Source of the DNA: Xanthomonas rydalmerensis
Lineage (GTDB): Bacteria; Pseudomonadota; Gammaproteobacteria; Xanthomonadales; Xanthomonadaceae
Length of the DNA stretch: 64,000 bases
NCBI RefSeq assembly: GCF_033170385.1
Contig: NZ_CP126170.1
Span: 2,256,001-2,320,000 of the forward strand
Reading direction: 5' to 3'
Shown: positions 8,523 to 18,288 of the stretch, one piece after another
How positions within the stretch are numbered: position 1 is the first letter of the stretch
Layout of the letters: the number at the start of each line of letters is the position of its first letter
The notes under the pieces: generated by a model
Databases searched by the model: none
What the model saw: only the letters and a program-made list of their open reading frames with translations
What the model was told of the DNA's origin: nothing
Position numbers and translations under genes: made by a program

Positions 8523-8777
8523 TCAGTGCACCGGCGGCTGCGACCGCGGCGGATCGTTGGCCGGCGTCATGGGCGTGGCGCGGGGGCTTCTGCCATCGTC
8601 GTCGCGATCCACCGCCAGCCACCAACCGGCCACCGCCAGGGCCAGTGCGATCACGATCATCCAGGCCCAGGGCGACCCATGATCGGCCCGCGCATGCGGT
8701 TCCCGGCGTGCAGACGACGGGCGGGCGGGGCGCTTCCAGGCGTCCAGCGGCTGTGTCGGCTTGTACGGGGTGGGCAT
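8523..8777 (-). CDS. Small one-helix membrane protein, hypothetical
   Basis: An 84-residue protein I do not recognise. A polar, proline- and arginine-rich first half is followed by one hydrophobic helix (WMIVIALALAVAGWWLAV, about residues 38-56) and an acidic then proline-rich tail. A GGAG lies about eight to eleven bases before the ATG, and the helix is well formed, so I regard it as real. It is on the same strand as tonB, about 105 bases after it, and could share its transcript. Confidence 0.55.
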   Translation of the reverse strand: MPTPYKPTQPLDAWKRPARPSSARREPHARADHGSPWAWMIVIALALAVAGWWLAVDRDDDGRSPRATPMTPANDPPRSQPPVH

Positions 8778-8852
8778 GGCGGCAACTCCGGTGCCGTAGG
8801 TCGGGTCCAGTGTCGCCCAGGACCCGCCTCAGGGGTGTCACCCCCATGTGAA

Positions 8853-8876
8853 CGCCGCCCGCGCGTCCGGGCGGCG
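8853..8876 (-). terminator. Hairpin after tonB
   Basis: A nine-base GC stem (CGCCGCCCG / CGGGCGGCG) with a six-base loop lies directly after the tonB stop codon. No T-tract follows on the minus strand, so it may be a weak terminator or an RNA-stabilising structure. Confidence 0.4.
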
Positions 8877-8882
8877 ATTCAG

Positions 8883-9545
8883 TTACGGCCCCGGCTTGAA
8901 GTCGAACGGGATCTCGATGCTGGCGGGTACCGCACGGCCGTTCTGCTGCGCCGGGCGGAACTTCCAGCGGCGCACGGTTTCCATCGCCGCGCGGTCCAGG
9001 TCGCGCGAGCCGCTGCGGCGGAGCAGGGCCACGCCGGCGGGCGCGCCGCTGGCATCCACATCGACCCGCACCACCACGGTGCCGGCATCGCCACGGCGCA
9101 GCGCGGCTGGGGGGTAGCGCGGTGGCGGGGTCTGTCCCTCCAATGGCACCGGGCGGTCGCCTGGCGCCAGCGCGACCGCGGCTCCGTTGCTGCCGGCAGC
9201 CGCGTCGGCGCCCGCGGCCGGAACCGGCGCGGCGGTGGTCGGCGGCGGGGTCGGGGCGGTCTCCACCAGCTTGGGCGTCTCATCGGCCGGCACCGGCTTG
9301 GCCTGCGGCATGCTGCTGGCGGCGCTGCCGGCCGGCAGCGGCTCGGGCAGCGGCTTCACCTGCTCGGTCTCCTGCTGCACCTGCGCCGGCTGCGGCTTGT
9401 AGAAATCGTTGTCCTTGCGTCCGACCAGCCATACCACCAGGAACAGCAACAGGCCGACGGCGAAGGCGATGCCGACGATCGCGAGCAGGCGCCGCGGCAG
9501 ATGCAGCACGATGCCGGACTTGGAAGACGAGGGCGACGTGGACAT
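8883..9545 (-). CDS. tonB: Energy transducer TonB
   Basis: TonB-like inner-membrane protein of 220 residues that links ExbB/ExbD energy to outer-membrane receptors. One transmembrane helix lies at about 18-40 (RLLAIVGIAFAVGLLLFLVV), then a Pro-rich periplasmic linker, then a TonB C-terminal domain (PPRYPPAALRRGDAGTVVVR, MEGE-type helix replaced by AAMETVRRWKFRPA). The ATG at 9545 has a GGTGAG ribosome site and begins a normal cytoplasmic tip; an upstream in-frame start at 9614 has none. exbB and exbD are not next to it. Many TonB paralogues exist in this family, so whether it serves the receptor at 3.8-6.2 kb is open. Confidence 0.88.
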   Translation of the reverse strand: MSTSPSSSKSGIVLHLPRRLLAIVGIAFAVGLLLFLVVWLVGRKDNDFYKPQPAQVQQETEQVKPLPEPLPAGSAASSMPQAKPVPADETPKLVETAPTPPPTTAAPVPAAGADAAAGSNGAAVALAPGDRPVPLEGQTPPPRYPPAALRRGDAGTVVVRVDVDASGAPAGVALLRRSGSRDLDRAAMETVRRWKFRPAQQNGRAVPASIEIPFDFKPGP

Positions 9546-9559
9546 GGGACTCACCGTAG

Positions 9560-10957
<1,398 letters not shown>

Positions 10958-11341
10958 TCGACCGGGCCCGGGGCATCCACCTCGGGCGCGCCTCGCGTCG
11001 CCGTTGCTGCGGCGACGCCCTCCTGTCCGTCACTGTGCTCACGCAAATTGTCCTGATGCGGGCAATGCCCCGCCTTGCGCCACAAGTGGGTCTTCGACCC
11101 GGACGGGGCAGGGCGTTTGCATGCATTGCCCACTGCCGCACCCGCCGCAAACGGCGTTCCGCGTGCGCCGAACTCCCGTCCCCGTCACTTCGCGCTAGCC
11201 CGGCCGGGGTTACCCTGCGTGCGTTCACATCCGTGCCTGAGCCACCGCGCGAGCGCGACCGGCGTCCCTGCAGCGCGAATCGTTGTAGGAGTAGAATGAA
11301 CCGGATCCGATTGTCCCCATCGTTCTAAATATCGAAAGAAC
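10958..11341. other. Gene-free stretch before the LysR gene, with an inverted repeat at its end
   Basis: No gene is supported in these 384 bases. A TAGAAT at 11292-11297 could be a -10 element. At 11322-11341, directly against the LysR start codon, GTTCT and AGAAC form an inverted repeat with a ten-base AT-rich spacer. It replaces a normal ribosome site and may be a site of self-regulation; LysR proteins favour T-N11-A dyads, so this is suggestive only. Confidence 0.4.
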
Positions 11342-12331
11342 ATGCACGACCTCAACGATCTGTACTACTTCGCCATGGTGGTCGACCACGGCGGCTTCGC
11401 CGCCGCCGAGCGCGCCCTGGGCATCCCCAAGTCGCGCCTGAGCCGCCGCATCAGCCAGTTGGAGAGCGACCTGGGCGTGCGCCTGCTGCAACGCTCCACG
11501 CGCCGCTTCGCCGTCACCGACCTGGGCATGAGCGTGCACCGCCACGCCCAGACCATGCTGGCCGAGGCGCAGGCCGCGCGCGAAGTGGTCGACCGGCTCA
11601 GCGCCGAGCCGCGCGGACTGGTGCGGGTCAGCGTGCCGGTGTCGCTGGCGCAGATGCAGCTGCCCAAGTTGCTGCCGATGTTCCTGGACCAGTACCCCAA
11701 GGTGCGGCTGCAGTTGAACATCAGCAACCGCCGCGTCGACATCATCAACGAAGGCTACGACGTCGCCCTGCGCGTGCGCTCGCGCCTGGACGACGACGGC
11801 AGCCTGGTGATGCGCAGCTTCGGCCAGGTGCAGGAACTGCTGGTCGCCAGCCCCAAGTACCTTGACCGCGCCGGCCGCCCCAAGGACCCCGAGGAACTGG
11901 CCTCGCACGTCACCCTCAGCATCAGCGAGGACGAAGCCCGGCAGCGCTGGGAACTGCATGGCCCGGCCGGCGAAGTGCGCCGCGTCGACCTGCAGCCGCG
12001 CGTGGCCGGCTTCGACTTCCCGCTGCTGCAGTCCATGGTCAAGGATGGCTTCGGCATCACCCTGTTGCCTGAGACCGTCTGCGCCGAAGCTGTGCGCAAC
12101 GGCGAACTGGAAGTGGTGCTGCCGGAATGGTCGCTGCCGCAGGGCATCTGCCACGCCGTGTTCGCCTCGCGCCGCGGCCTGCTGCCGGCGGTGCGCGTGT
12201 TCATCGACTTCCTCGCCGAACACCTGCCGCGCCAGATCGAGGCCTCGCGCCTGGACTGCGGCGGCGACTGCCCCGAACGCACCAAGGCCCGGCACTCGAC
12301 CCTGGGCGCCATGGCGGTCGAGGCGGGTTGA
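11342..12331 (+). CDS. LysR-family transcriptional regulator
   Basis: Regulator of 329 residues. The LysR helix-turn-helix is at about 1-60 (DLNDLYYFAMVVDHGGFAAA, IPKSRLSRRISQLE), followed by a LysR substrate-binding domain of the CrgA-like type (GLVRVSVPVSLAQMQLPKLL). The C-terminus carries some 30 extra polar residues. No divergent metabolic gene is adjacent: serS lies upstream on the same strand and a tRNA gene downstream, so the target is not indicated. Confidence 0.93.
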   Translation: MHDLNDLYYFAMVVDHGGFAAAERALGIPKSRLSRRISQLESDLGVRLLQRSTRRFAVTDLGMSVHRHAQTMLAEAQAAREVVDRLSAEPRGLVRVSVPVSLAQMQLPKLLPMFLDQYPKVRLQLNISNRRVDIINEGYDVALRVRSRLDDDGSLVMRSFGQVQELLVASPKYLDRAGRPKDPEELASHVTLSISEDEARQRWELHGPAGEVRRVDLQPRVAGFDFPLLQSMVKDGFGITLLPETVCAEAVRNGELEVVLPEWSLPQGICHAVFASRRGLLPAVRVFIDFLAEHLPRQIEASRLDCGGDCPERTKARHSTLGAMAVEAG

Positions 12332-12543
12332 TCAAGACGCCGGCCGAGTACGTCGGTCGAGCAAAACCGCCGCGGGCGTGCGAAAATGCGCGCCCGTGCC
12401 GGTGGTTCTGGGTTCGGGTGCATCGGGTGTCGTCAGCGGCACCGATCGCTTCAGGCGGGGCAGGCACTACAACGTCGCGCTGCTGCGGCGTTGGGCTTCA
12501 AGCGGCTGCGACGTTCTTCCGCAGCACCGCCGCGTTCGCAAAC

Positions 12544-12633
12544 GGAGAGATGGCCGAGCGGTTTAAGGCACCGGTCTTGAAAACCGGCGAAGGGTCAAAC
12601 CTTCCGTGGGTTCGAATCCCACTCTCTCCGCCA
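12544..12633 (+). tRNA. serT: tRNA-Ser (anticodon TGA)
   Basis: A 90-nt cloverleaf with encoded CCA. The acceptor arm GGAGAGA (12544-12550) pairs with TCTCTCC (12623-12629), discriminator G at 12630. The anticodon stem CCGGT/ACCGG encloses the loop CTTGAAA with anticodon TGA at 12578-12580. A long variable arm follows, and the T arm carries GGTTCGAATCC, as expected for a class II serine tRNA reading UCN codons. Confidence 0.97.
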
Positions 12634-12744
12634 CGCTGGCGGGCAAGGCGTGATGGCATATGTGGAGCCCGAGGGCGGGCCGCCTGCGTTGATCTAGCGG
12701 GGCGGGACCTCTGTAGCGTTTACGTCCTGGAGGCATCAATAAAG

Positions 12745-13665
12745 TCACGGCGTGGCCGGCACCGATTGCGCGCGATACTGGCTGGGCGACGCATCGAAGC
12801 TGCGCTTGAATGCAACCGTGAACGCGCTTTCAGACGAATAACCGACGGAAATGCCGATCGCGCCGACGGACAGCGTGGAGGTCAGCAGGCGATGAGACGC
12901 CAGGGCCATGCGCCACCGGGTCAGATAATCCATCGGCGTCTCGCCGGTGACGCGCTCGAAATGGGCGGCGAAGCTGGAGCGCGACATGCGTGCGGCAGCA
13001 GCCAATTCTGCGACCGTCCACCGATGGCTGACGTTTGCGTGCATGGCCGTCAGGGCACGATTGAGCGCGGGCACGCCGAGCGCGGCCAGCCACCCCACCT
13101 GCTGCTGGCCTGTCTCCAGATGTGCGCGCAAGGCCTCGATCAAGAGCGCCTGCGCAAGGTGTCCAGCAAGCAGATCGCTGCCTGGCCGAGGTTCGCGCAG
13201 TTCGACGATGAGGCGTCGTACGCTGGCTTGAAGCGCCGCCTTGTGGTCTTGGGACCGAATGTGGACCACCGGCGGTACGGCTGAAAGGATGGCCGCAGCA
13301 TGTTGGCCACGCAACGAAAAGAAACCTCCGATGCCTCGACACACCCCACCGCCGTTGATTTCAGCAACGTGGCCCGGCGGCACCTGTGTCAGGAATGCGA
13401 TGGCGTCTTGCCACGTCACGGGGGTGCCGGCATACAGCTGCATGGCGGCTCCTCCTTCCACAAGAATCACATCCCCCGGTTCCAGGGCAATCGAAGAGCC
13501 GGCGTCCTGCATCGCGAGCCTGCATTCCCCCGAATCGATGGCAAAACAGCGGATACCCTCGGCTGGTGGAAAACGCAGTCCCCAATCGCTTCCTGCGTCC
13601 AATCCGCGAAATCCATACGAGTTGAGCTGCACGAGGCCGAGGATGTCGGAAAGCGGGTCGGTCAT
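12745..13665 (-). CDS. AraC-family transcriptional regulator with cupin sensor domain
   Basis: A 306-residue regulator. The N-terminal cupin-like sensor (IRCFAIDSGECRLAM, EPGDVILVEGG) is of the AraC-type found with Cupin_6. The C-terminal two-helix-turn-helix domain covers about 200-300 (WTVAELAAAARMSRSSFAAH and VGYSSESAFTVAFKRSF). The ATG at 13665 is chosen because upstream in-frame residues are unlike the family. It is divergent from the DUF2306 membrane protein gene, 144 bases away, which is its most likely target. Confidence 0.9.
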   Translation of the reverse strand: MTDPLSDILGLVQLNSYGFRGLDAGSDWGLRFPPAEGIRCFAIDSGECRLAMQDAGSSIALEPGDVILVEGGAAMQLYAGTPVTWQDAIAFLTQVPPGHVAEINGGGVCRGIGGFFSLRGQHAAAILSAVPPVVHIRSQDHKAALQASVRRLIVELREPRPGSDLLAGHLAQALLIEALRAHLETGQQQVGWLAALGVPALNRALTAMHANVSHRWTVAELAAAARMSRSSFAAHFERVTGETPMDYLTRWRMALASHRLLTSTLSVGAIGISVGYSSESAFTVAFKRSFDASPSQYRAQSVPATP

Positions 13666-13809
13666 GTCTGGACGATAGCGACAGATGTTTCGACGATCTA
13701 GCATGGGCTCGGCTGCGCGGCAACGGTAGTGTTGCACCTGAAGGACGTGGCAGACACGCCGCGGCTTGAAGTCCGGCCGATGGCCGCATTTGTCTCCCCG
13801 GGAAGCAGC

Positions 13810-14493
13810 ATGATGAATTCGACGTATCGGTCGCAGGCAGGCGCGACAGCGAAATCCAGGCGGTCGAGCTACGCATGGGGAGTGCTCGCTGTGTTGAGCG
13901 GCGCGGTAGCCCTGGTGTCTTATCGCTATCTGTTCGACCGAGGTCCCGTGCCGCCTGGGGTCGCAGCCAACCGGCACGTGCATCCGTGGTTGATCGTGCA
14001 CGCGACCAGCGCCGCGACGGCGCTGCTCTGTGGGCCCTTCCAGTTCGTTCGCCGTCTTCGTCTGCGTCACCCAGGGTGGCATCGGGCGACCGGACGCGTT
14101 TATGTCGCGGGCTGCATGGTCGGAGGCATCTCCGCCCTGTTTCTCGCCGCCGGGATATCCACCGGGCCTGTCGCTGGCGCGGGGTTTGGTGCGCTTGGCA
14201 TCGCTTGGATGGCGACAACGGCCATCGCGTTACGCAAGGTCCTGACAGGTCGTCTGGCTGAGCATCGGCAATGGATGATGCGCTCTTTCGCCTTGACCCT
14301 GTCTGCGGTGACGCTGCGTCTTTACCTGCCTTTCTCGACGTTTATCTTGGGCATCGAATTTGTCTTGGCCTATCGGGCGATTGCCTGGTTATGCTGGCTA
14401 CCGAATCTTCTGGTGGCCGAGTGGCTGATTAAAGCTCCCCGGCCGGTCCTCGGGCGAGACGACGTCAGTTCCGATTTCAAGCGCTCAACATAG
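13810..14493 (+). CDS. DUF2306-type multi-pass membrane protein
   Basis: An inner-membrane protein of 227-228 residues with about six hydrophobic segments. The HVHPWLIVHATSA, HRATGRVYV and EHRQWMMRSFALTLSAVTLR stretches, with histidines next to membrane helices, are typical of the DUF2306 family, whose function is not established. The start is one of two adjacent ATGs at 13810/13813, with GGGAAG seven bases upstream. Divergent from the AraC gene and probably controlled by it. Confidence 0.8.
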   Translation: MMNSTYRSQAGATAKSRRSSYAWGVLAVLSGAVALVSYRYLFDRGPVPPGVAANRHVHPWLIVHATSAATALLCGPFQFVRRLRLRHPGWHRATGRVYVAGCMVGGISALFLAAGISTGPVAGAGFGALGIAWMATTAIALRKVLTGRLAEHRQWMMRSFALTLSAVTLRLYLPFSTFILGIEFVLAYRAIAWLCWLPNLLVAEWLIKAPRPVLGRDDVSSDFKRST

Positions 14494-14845
14494 GCATCTG
14501 ATGCGAGAGGGATCGGTCAATCGGCGTCGCGCAAGCCAATGGTACGTTTCCCCCTTGACGCATTGACGGGCGCGGGTCATGACGTAGTCAGAAGGCGGCG
14601 CGGCGGAAACGGCCGATACCGTGGTTAAGAGCCTCGGCGTTAATCGTAAGGTTGACGTGTTTTTGCAGGTGTATGTTGTTGCGCGATAAGCGCCCCCGTC
14701 CTTCTCCTCGTCATTCGCAAGTAGGGCCTGCAAGCAGGATCTACGGTTCGGCCGGAATGCCATGTTTTCTTCATTCAGTTCCAGGTTGCATGGCGTCGCA
14801 ACCCGGTGATACCGTCCGGCCGAGCTTCCAAAAGGACTCCCCGGG
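14494..14845. other. Leader region of the four-gene membrane operon
   Basis: No gene is supported here. A GGTTGC/GCAACC inverted repeat with an eight-base spacer lies at 14784-14803, about 43-62 bases before the first start codon, and could be an operator or part of a promoter. The ribosome site AAAGGA at about 14830-14835 serves the TTG start at 14846. Confidence 0.4.
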
Positions 14846-15448
14846 TTGGCGAGCAAAGCGTCTCTAGGACAGTGGCGGACACGGATGCTGGCCGGGATCG
14901 GTGGCATTGCCGCGATCGTGGTGGGATGGGGCATCGGTTTGTTCGAGGCCAAGGAGGTGCCGGTGCCGCCCGCGCTGCAGGCCGGGAAGGATGTTGCCGC
15001 CGGCGAGTGGTCGCTGCGCTTCGACCACGTGGAGACCAGTGACCGGCTGCCGAATGGCGAGGTGGTGTCGCGCGACGGTCGCAAGGCGATCGTGCTGTAT
15101 CTGCAGGCGACCAATCGCACCACGCAGACCAGCGGCTCGGTGGTGCAGGCGGTGGCGTTGAAGACGCCGCCGCGCGGGGCCGATGCGCGGCCGACGGCGT
15201 ATCTGTTGCGCGATCGCACGGCGACCACCGAATTGCAGCCGGGCCTGCCGGAGCAGGTCGCCTTGGTCTGGACCTATCCGGCGAAGGAGCACTCGGCCGC
15301 GCGTGTGCGCTTCGACGTCACCGCCAGGACCTTCAAGGCCTTCGACAATCTCTATGCGCAGCCGCTGTGGACCGATTCGCATCCGGTCGGGGTCGTGGAG
15401 TTGCCGGTTGGTGTGTCGCGTGCCGGCGCACAGGCGGGTGAACCGTGA
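14846..15448 (+). CDS. One-helix envelope protein, first gene of coupled four-gene operon
   Basis: A 200-residue protein I cannot name. One hydrophobic N-terminal helix (MLAGIGGIAAIVVGWGIGLF) anchors or exports it. The rest looks like an all-beta domain similar in pattern to DUF4352-type immunoglobulin-fold proteins (GEWSLRFDHVETSDRLPNGE, KAIVLYLQATNRT). TTG at 14846 is chosen because AAGGA lies nine to ten bases upstream; an internal ATG at 14885 is the alternative. Its stop overlaps the next gene's GTG by four bases. Confidence 0.75.
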   Translation: MASKASLGQWRTRMLAGIGGIAAIVVGWGIGLFEAKEVPVPPALQAGKDVAAGEWSLRFDHVETSDRLPNGEVVSRDGRKAIVLYLQATNRTTQTSGSVVQAVALKTPPRGADARPTAYLLRDRTATTELQPGLPEQVALVWTYPAKEHSAARVRFDVTARTFKAFDNLYAQPLWTDSHPVGVVELPVGVSRAGAQAGEP

Positions 15449-16020
15449 AGCGGCTGACCGCTATCGCGATCCTGCTGCTGGGCTTCGTGCTGCTTGCAGG
15501 CATGCGCTGGACGATGCCGCGCTACGAGCGCATCACCGGCCCGATTCCGGTATCCGGAGCGCCTGGCAGTTGGGTGCAGACCGACAATCTGGCCGTGAAC
15601 GCCGGGACGCCGCAGCTCGCGCGCGCGATCCGTTTCAAGGCGGCGGGCGCGGTGCAGCAACGCGACACCGGCGGCGTGTGGCTGGTGGTGCCGGTGCGGT
15701 CGAAGGTCGTGCGTGCCACGGCGCGCGTGTACGGCCGGGTCTGGGCGACGCCCGACGGCCGTCGTTACCGCGCCAGTGGCCGCGCGGAGATGGGCGATGC
15801 TGTGCTGTCGTCGATCAAGGCGCTGCAGCCCGGGCTGGAACGCAAGGATGTGCTGGTCTTCGAGTTGCCGTCTGCGCTTGCCAGGGCAGGCGGCACGCTG
15901 GTGCTGTCGGAAGACCGCGACCCGCAACTGACGGCCGAGGCGCAGGTGCGCTATCCGCCAATCCCCGCCGGGTCTCCGGTGGACGTGCTCGATCTGGATG
16001 CGCTGCATGCACGCCTCTGA
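15445..16020 (+). CDS. One-helix envelope protein, second gene of the operon
   Basis: A 191-residue protein of unknown function. A signal-anchor helix (LTAIAILLLGFVLLAGMRW) is followed by a periplasmic domain with no motif known to me (TGGVWLVVPVRSKVVRATAR). The start is GTG inside the GTGA overlap with the preceding stop, so translation is coupled. It overlaps the next gene by 14 bases. Confidence 0.75.
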   Translation: MKRLTAIAILLLGFVLLAGMRWTMPRYERITGPIPVSGAPGSWVQTDNLAVNAGTPQLARAIRFKAAGAVQQRDTGGVWLVVPVRSKVVRATARVYGRVWATPDGRRYRASGRAEMGDAVLSSIKALQPGLERKDVLVFELPSALARAGGTLVLSEDRDPQLTAEAQVRYPPIPAGSPVDVLDLDALHARL

Positions 16021-16600
16021 CCGCGACGTGGCCCCCGCCGTTTCCGAACGCCGCATGCGCTGGCTCGCGCTGGCGGCGCTGGTGTTGCTGGTGCCGTGCA
16101 CGATGGTCGCGACCGGCTGGCGCGACGTGCGGGAGCTGCTGCATGCGCGCGAATGGCAACCGGTCGATGTGGCGATGGCGCAGACCGTGGACTACGACGG
16201 TGCCGCCGTTCGGCTCGCGTCGGTCGACGTGCTGCCGTTCGAGGCGGGCCTGCCCGCCGATCGCACGTTCGTGCGCACGCGGCTGACGCTGGTGCCGGGT
16301 GCCTCCGGTGCGCAGTGGAGCGATTGCACGCTCAAGCTGGTCGACGGCAGCGGCCATTCCTGGTCCGCGATCGACACCGTGCCGGACCTGTTGCAGCGTG
16401 CCCTGGCCAAGCCGGGCGAACCGCCCGGCGTCGCCTGCGATGGGCTGGCCGTGTCTACGGCCAAGCCGGGCGTGCCGTTGGCGGTCGACGGCTACTACTT
16501 GGTGCCGCGTGCGGCGGCCGCGCAACTGCAACTCACCGTGAGCACGCGCGGCGGTCGCCCGCACTATCTGCGTTTCGCGCGGGAGCACGCCCATGACTGA
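16007..16600 (+). CDS. One-helix envelope protein, third gene of the operon
   Basis: A 197-residue protein. One hydrophobic helix (RWLALAALVLLVPCTMVATG) precedes a beta-rich extracytoplasmic domain (DGAAVRLASVDVLPFEAGLP, FVRTRLTLVPG) that resembles the first gene's domain in layout, with two cysteines that could form a disulfide. The ATG at 16007 lies inside the end of the second gene. The stop overlaps the fourth gene by eight bases. Function unknown. Confidence 0.75.
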   Translation: MHASDRDVAPAVSERRMRWLALAALVLLVPCTMVATGWRDVRELLHAREWQPVDVAMAQTVDYDGAAVRLASVDVLPFEAGLPADRTFVRTRLTLVPGASGAQWSDCTLKLVDGSGHSWSAIDTVPDLLQRALAKPGEPPGVACDGLAVSTAKPGVPLAVDGYYLVPRAAAAQLQLTVSTRGGRPHYLRFAREHAHD

Positions 16601-17894
16601 GTTGGCGCTGCGCGGTGGGCCGCTGGGGCTGATCGGCGACACGCTGCGGCTGTGGGTCCGCTACCTGCCGCAATTGCTCGCCGTGGCGCTGGCCGGCGTG
16701 TTGCTCAACGAACTGCTGCTGCAGGCCGCGGTGTGGATCGGCTACCAGAACCGGCTGGCCGGTCTGCTGTCGCTGACGCTGGTGGTGCTGGTCAAGCTGG
16801 TGATCTTCGTGCTGCTGTTCGAAACGCTGCGCCCGGCGTTGCCGGGGATCGCAAGTGCGGCGGCCGAACAGGCCGATGCGACGGCCGCAGAGGAAGAGGG
16901 CAGGGCACGCTGGCGTCGCCTGTCGGCGATCGTTTCGCAGGCGCTGGTGCCGTTCTTCGCCTACTACGCCGCCTGGGGTTTCCTCGGTGAGACGATTCGT
17001 GCCTACGGGCGCGAAGGGTTGGGTCAGTTCAACCCGTTCGACCCGACCTACCGCGGTTCATTGTTCGAGGTGTCGGGCGGCTGGTGGCTGGTGGCGTCGG
17101 TGGCGCTGCTGTGGCTGATCCGGCGCGGCGCGAAACAACAGAAGCAGCGCAGCCCGCATCCGGCGTGGAATGTGCTGATCGTGCTGTGCGAGGCAGGCTG
17201 GACCTTCGTCGGCATGTACGTGCTCACCGAATGGAAGGGCGGGGTGTTCCGCTGGCTGGCGCATCTGCGCATCGCCGATCTCGGCCAGCAGCTGTGGCAA
17301 GGCATCAGCCATCCGATCGGCGTCGCGCATGCCGCGCTGCCGGGCGCGGTGGAGCAGGCGCCGCCGGGCGTGGCGGACACCCTGGTGGTGATCTTCTTCT
17401 CGGCCTTGTTGCCGGTGGTCTGGCTGGCGCTGGCCGCGCTGATCTACCGCTACGACGTGCACAACGCCGCATTGAATGCGCCCGCCAAGTGGTCGAGCAA
17501 GGTCGACGGCACGCTGGGGCTGTGGCGGAAACTGCCGACCTGGTTGCGCGACTTCATCGGCCATTTCTGGGCGGGCACCGTCTCGCGCTATCGCGCCGCG
17601 GCCAACAGCGTGCAACTGGCCGGTGCCACCGGGTTGTCCGCGCTTGTCACCTTGATCGTGCTCTATCGCGCCCTGGACTGGGCCTCGGCCTGGGCCTGGA
17701 TGGGCCTGACCCGCCTGATCGGCCCGCATCCGCAGGTGGTGTGGCAGGCGATCGCCAATCAGCTGTCGGTGGTGCTGGGTACGCCCAGCGATCCCGGCGA
17801 CGGGATCGTGCCGCAGACGCTGAAGATCTGCCTGCTCGCGGCGACGCTCGAGCGTGCCTTCCGTGCCGGTCGAAGCTGGCGGGCGTTGAAGTAG
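16593..17894 (+). CDS. Large multi-pass membrane protein, fourth gene of the operon
   Basis: A 433-residue protein with roughly seven to nine hydrophobic segments (PQLLAVALAGVLLNELLL, LSLTLVVLVKLVIFVLLF, TLVVIFFSALLPVVWLALAA and others). No transport, kinase or protease motif is evident. With the three one-helix proteins encoded upstream in overlapping frames, it probably forms the core of an inner-membrane complex in which the others are periplasmic partners. Not recognised beyond that. Confidence 0.8.
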   Translation: MTELALRGGPLGLIGDTLRLWVRYLPQLLAVALAGVLLNELLLQAAVWIGYQNRLAGLLSLTLVVLVKLVIFVLLFETLRPALPGIASAAAEQADATAAEEEGRARWRRLSAIVSQALVPFFAYYAAWGFLGETIRAYGREGLGQFNPFDPTYRGSLFEVSGGWWLVASVALLWLIRRGAKQQKQRSPHPAWNVLIVLCEAGWTFVGMYVLTEWKGGVFRWLAHLRIADLGQQLWQGISHPIGVAHAALPGAVEQAPPGVADTLVVIFFSALLPVVWLALAALIYRYDVHNAALNAPAKWSSKVDGTLGLWRKLPTWLRDFIGHFWAGTVSRYRAAANSVQLAGATGLSALVTLIVLYRALDWASAWAWMGLTRLIGPHPQVVWQAIANQLSVVLGTPSDPGDGIVPQTLKICLLAATLERAFRAGRSWRALK

Positions 17895-18288
17895 CCCGGA
17901 GTGTTGCGCGCCGTTGCGCAGCGGCGCGGATCTGGCGCATGTCTGGCTTCGGCGCGAATGACGGTGCGTTAGTCGGTTCATCCCAGTAGCGTCGATGCAC
18001 GGTCAGGTCGGCATCGGAAGCTGGCGGCGCGTGGCTGGCACTCGCCACCGCGTGTGGCGTGGGAGACAGCATGTGGGACCAGGCTTTACTGCGCTCACGT
18101 GTCCCGTGACCGGAGCGGACGGCGGCAACGTAGGACAATGAACGCTCAGGCGGCCAGGGCCTCGCACTCGAGCGAGCGTTGTACCGTAGCCAGTAAAAAG
18201 CGCCGCGATGGCGAACCATCGCGGCGCTGCAACACAAGGCAGAAACTCAGAGCGGGTGCCTCGGAACGCCCCGAGGGAACAGGCTGGC
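17895..18288. other. Convergent intergenic region
   Basis: No gene is supported. A GC hairpin (CGCGCCG/CGGCGCG) starts about 23 bases after the membrane-protein gene and could end its transcript, though without a T-tract. The strong terminator at 18200-18227 belongs to the opposite strand. Confidence 0.4.
18195..18227 (-). terminator. Rho-independent terminator of the DUF3617 gene
   Basis: A perfect 12-bp stem (GCGCCGCGATGG at 18200-18211 and its complement at 18216-18227) with a four-base loop is followed on the minus strand by five T residues. Confidence 0.85.

Noticed and set aside
12628-12642. Hairpin overlapping the tRNA-Ser CCA end
   Set aside because: CCGCCA/TGGCGG can pair, but six bases with a three-base loop and no T-tract is too weak to call a terminator.
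12544-14493. Genomic island inserted at tRNA-Ser
   Set aside because: No integrase gene and no duplicated tRNA end were found downstream; left only as a weak possibility.
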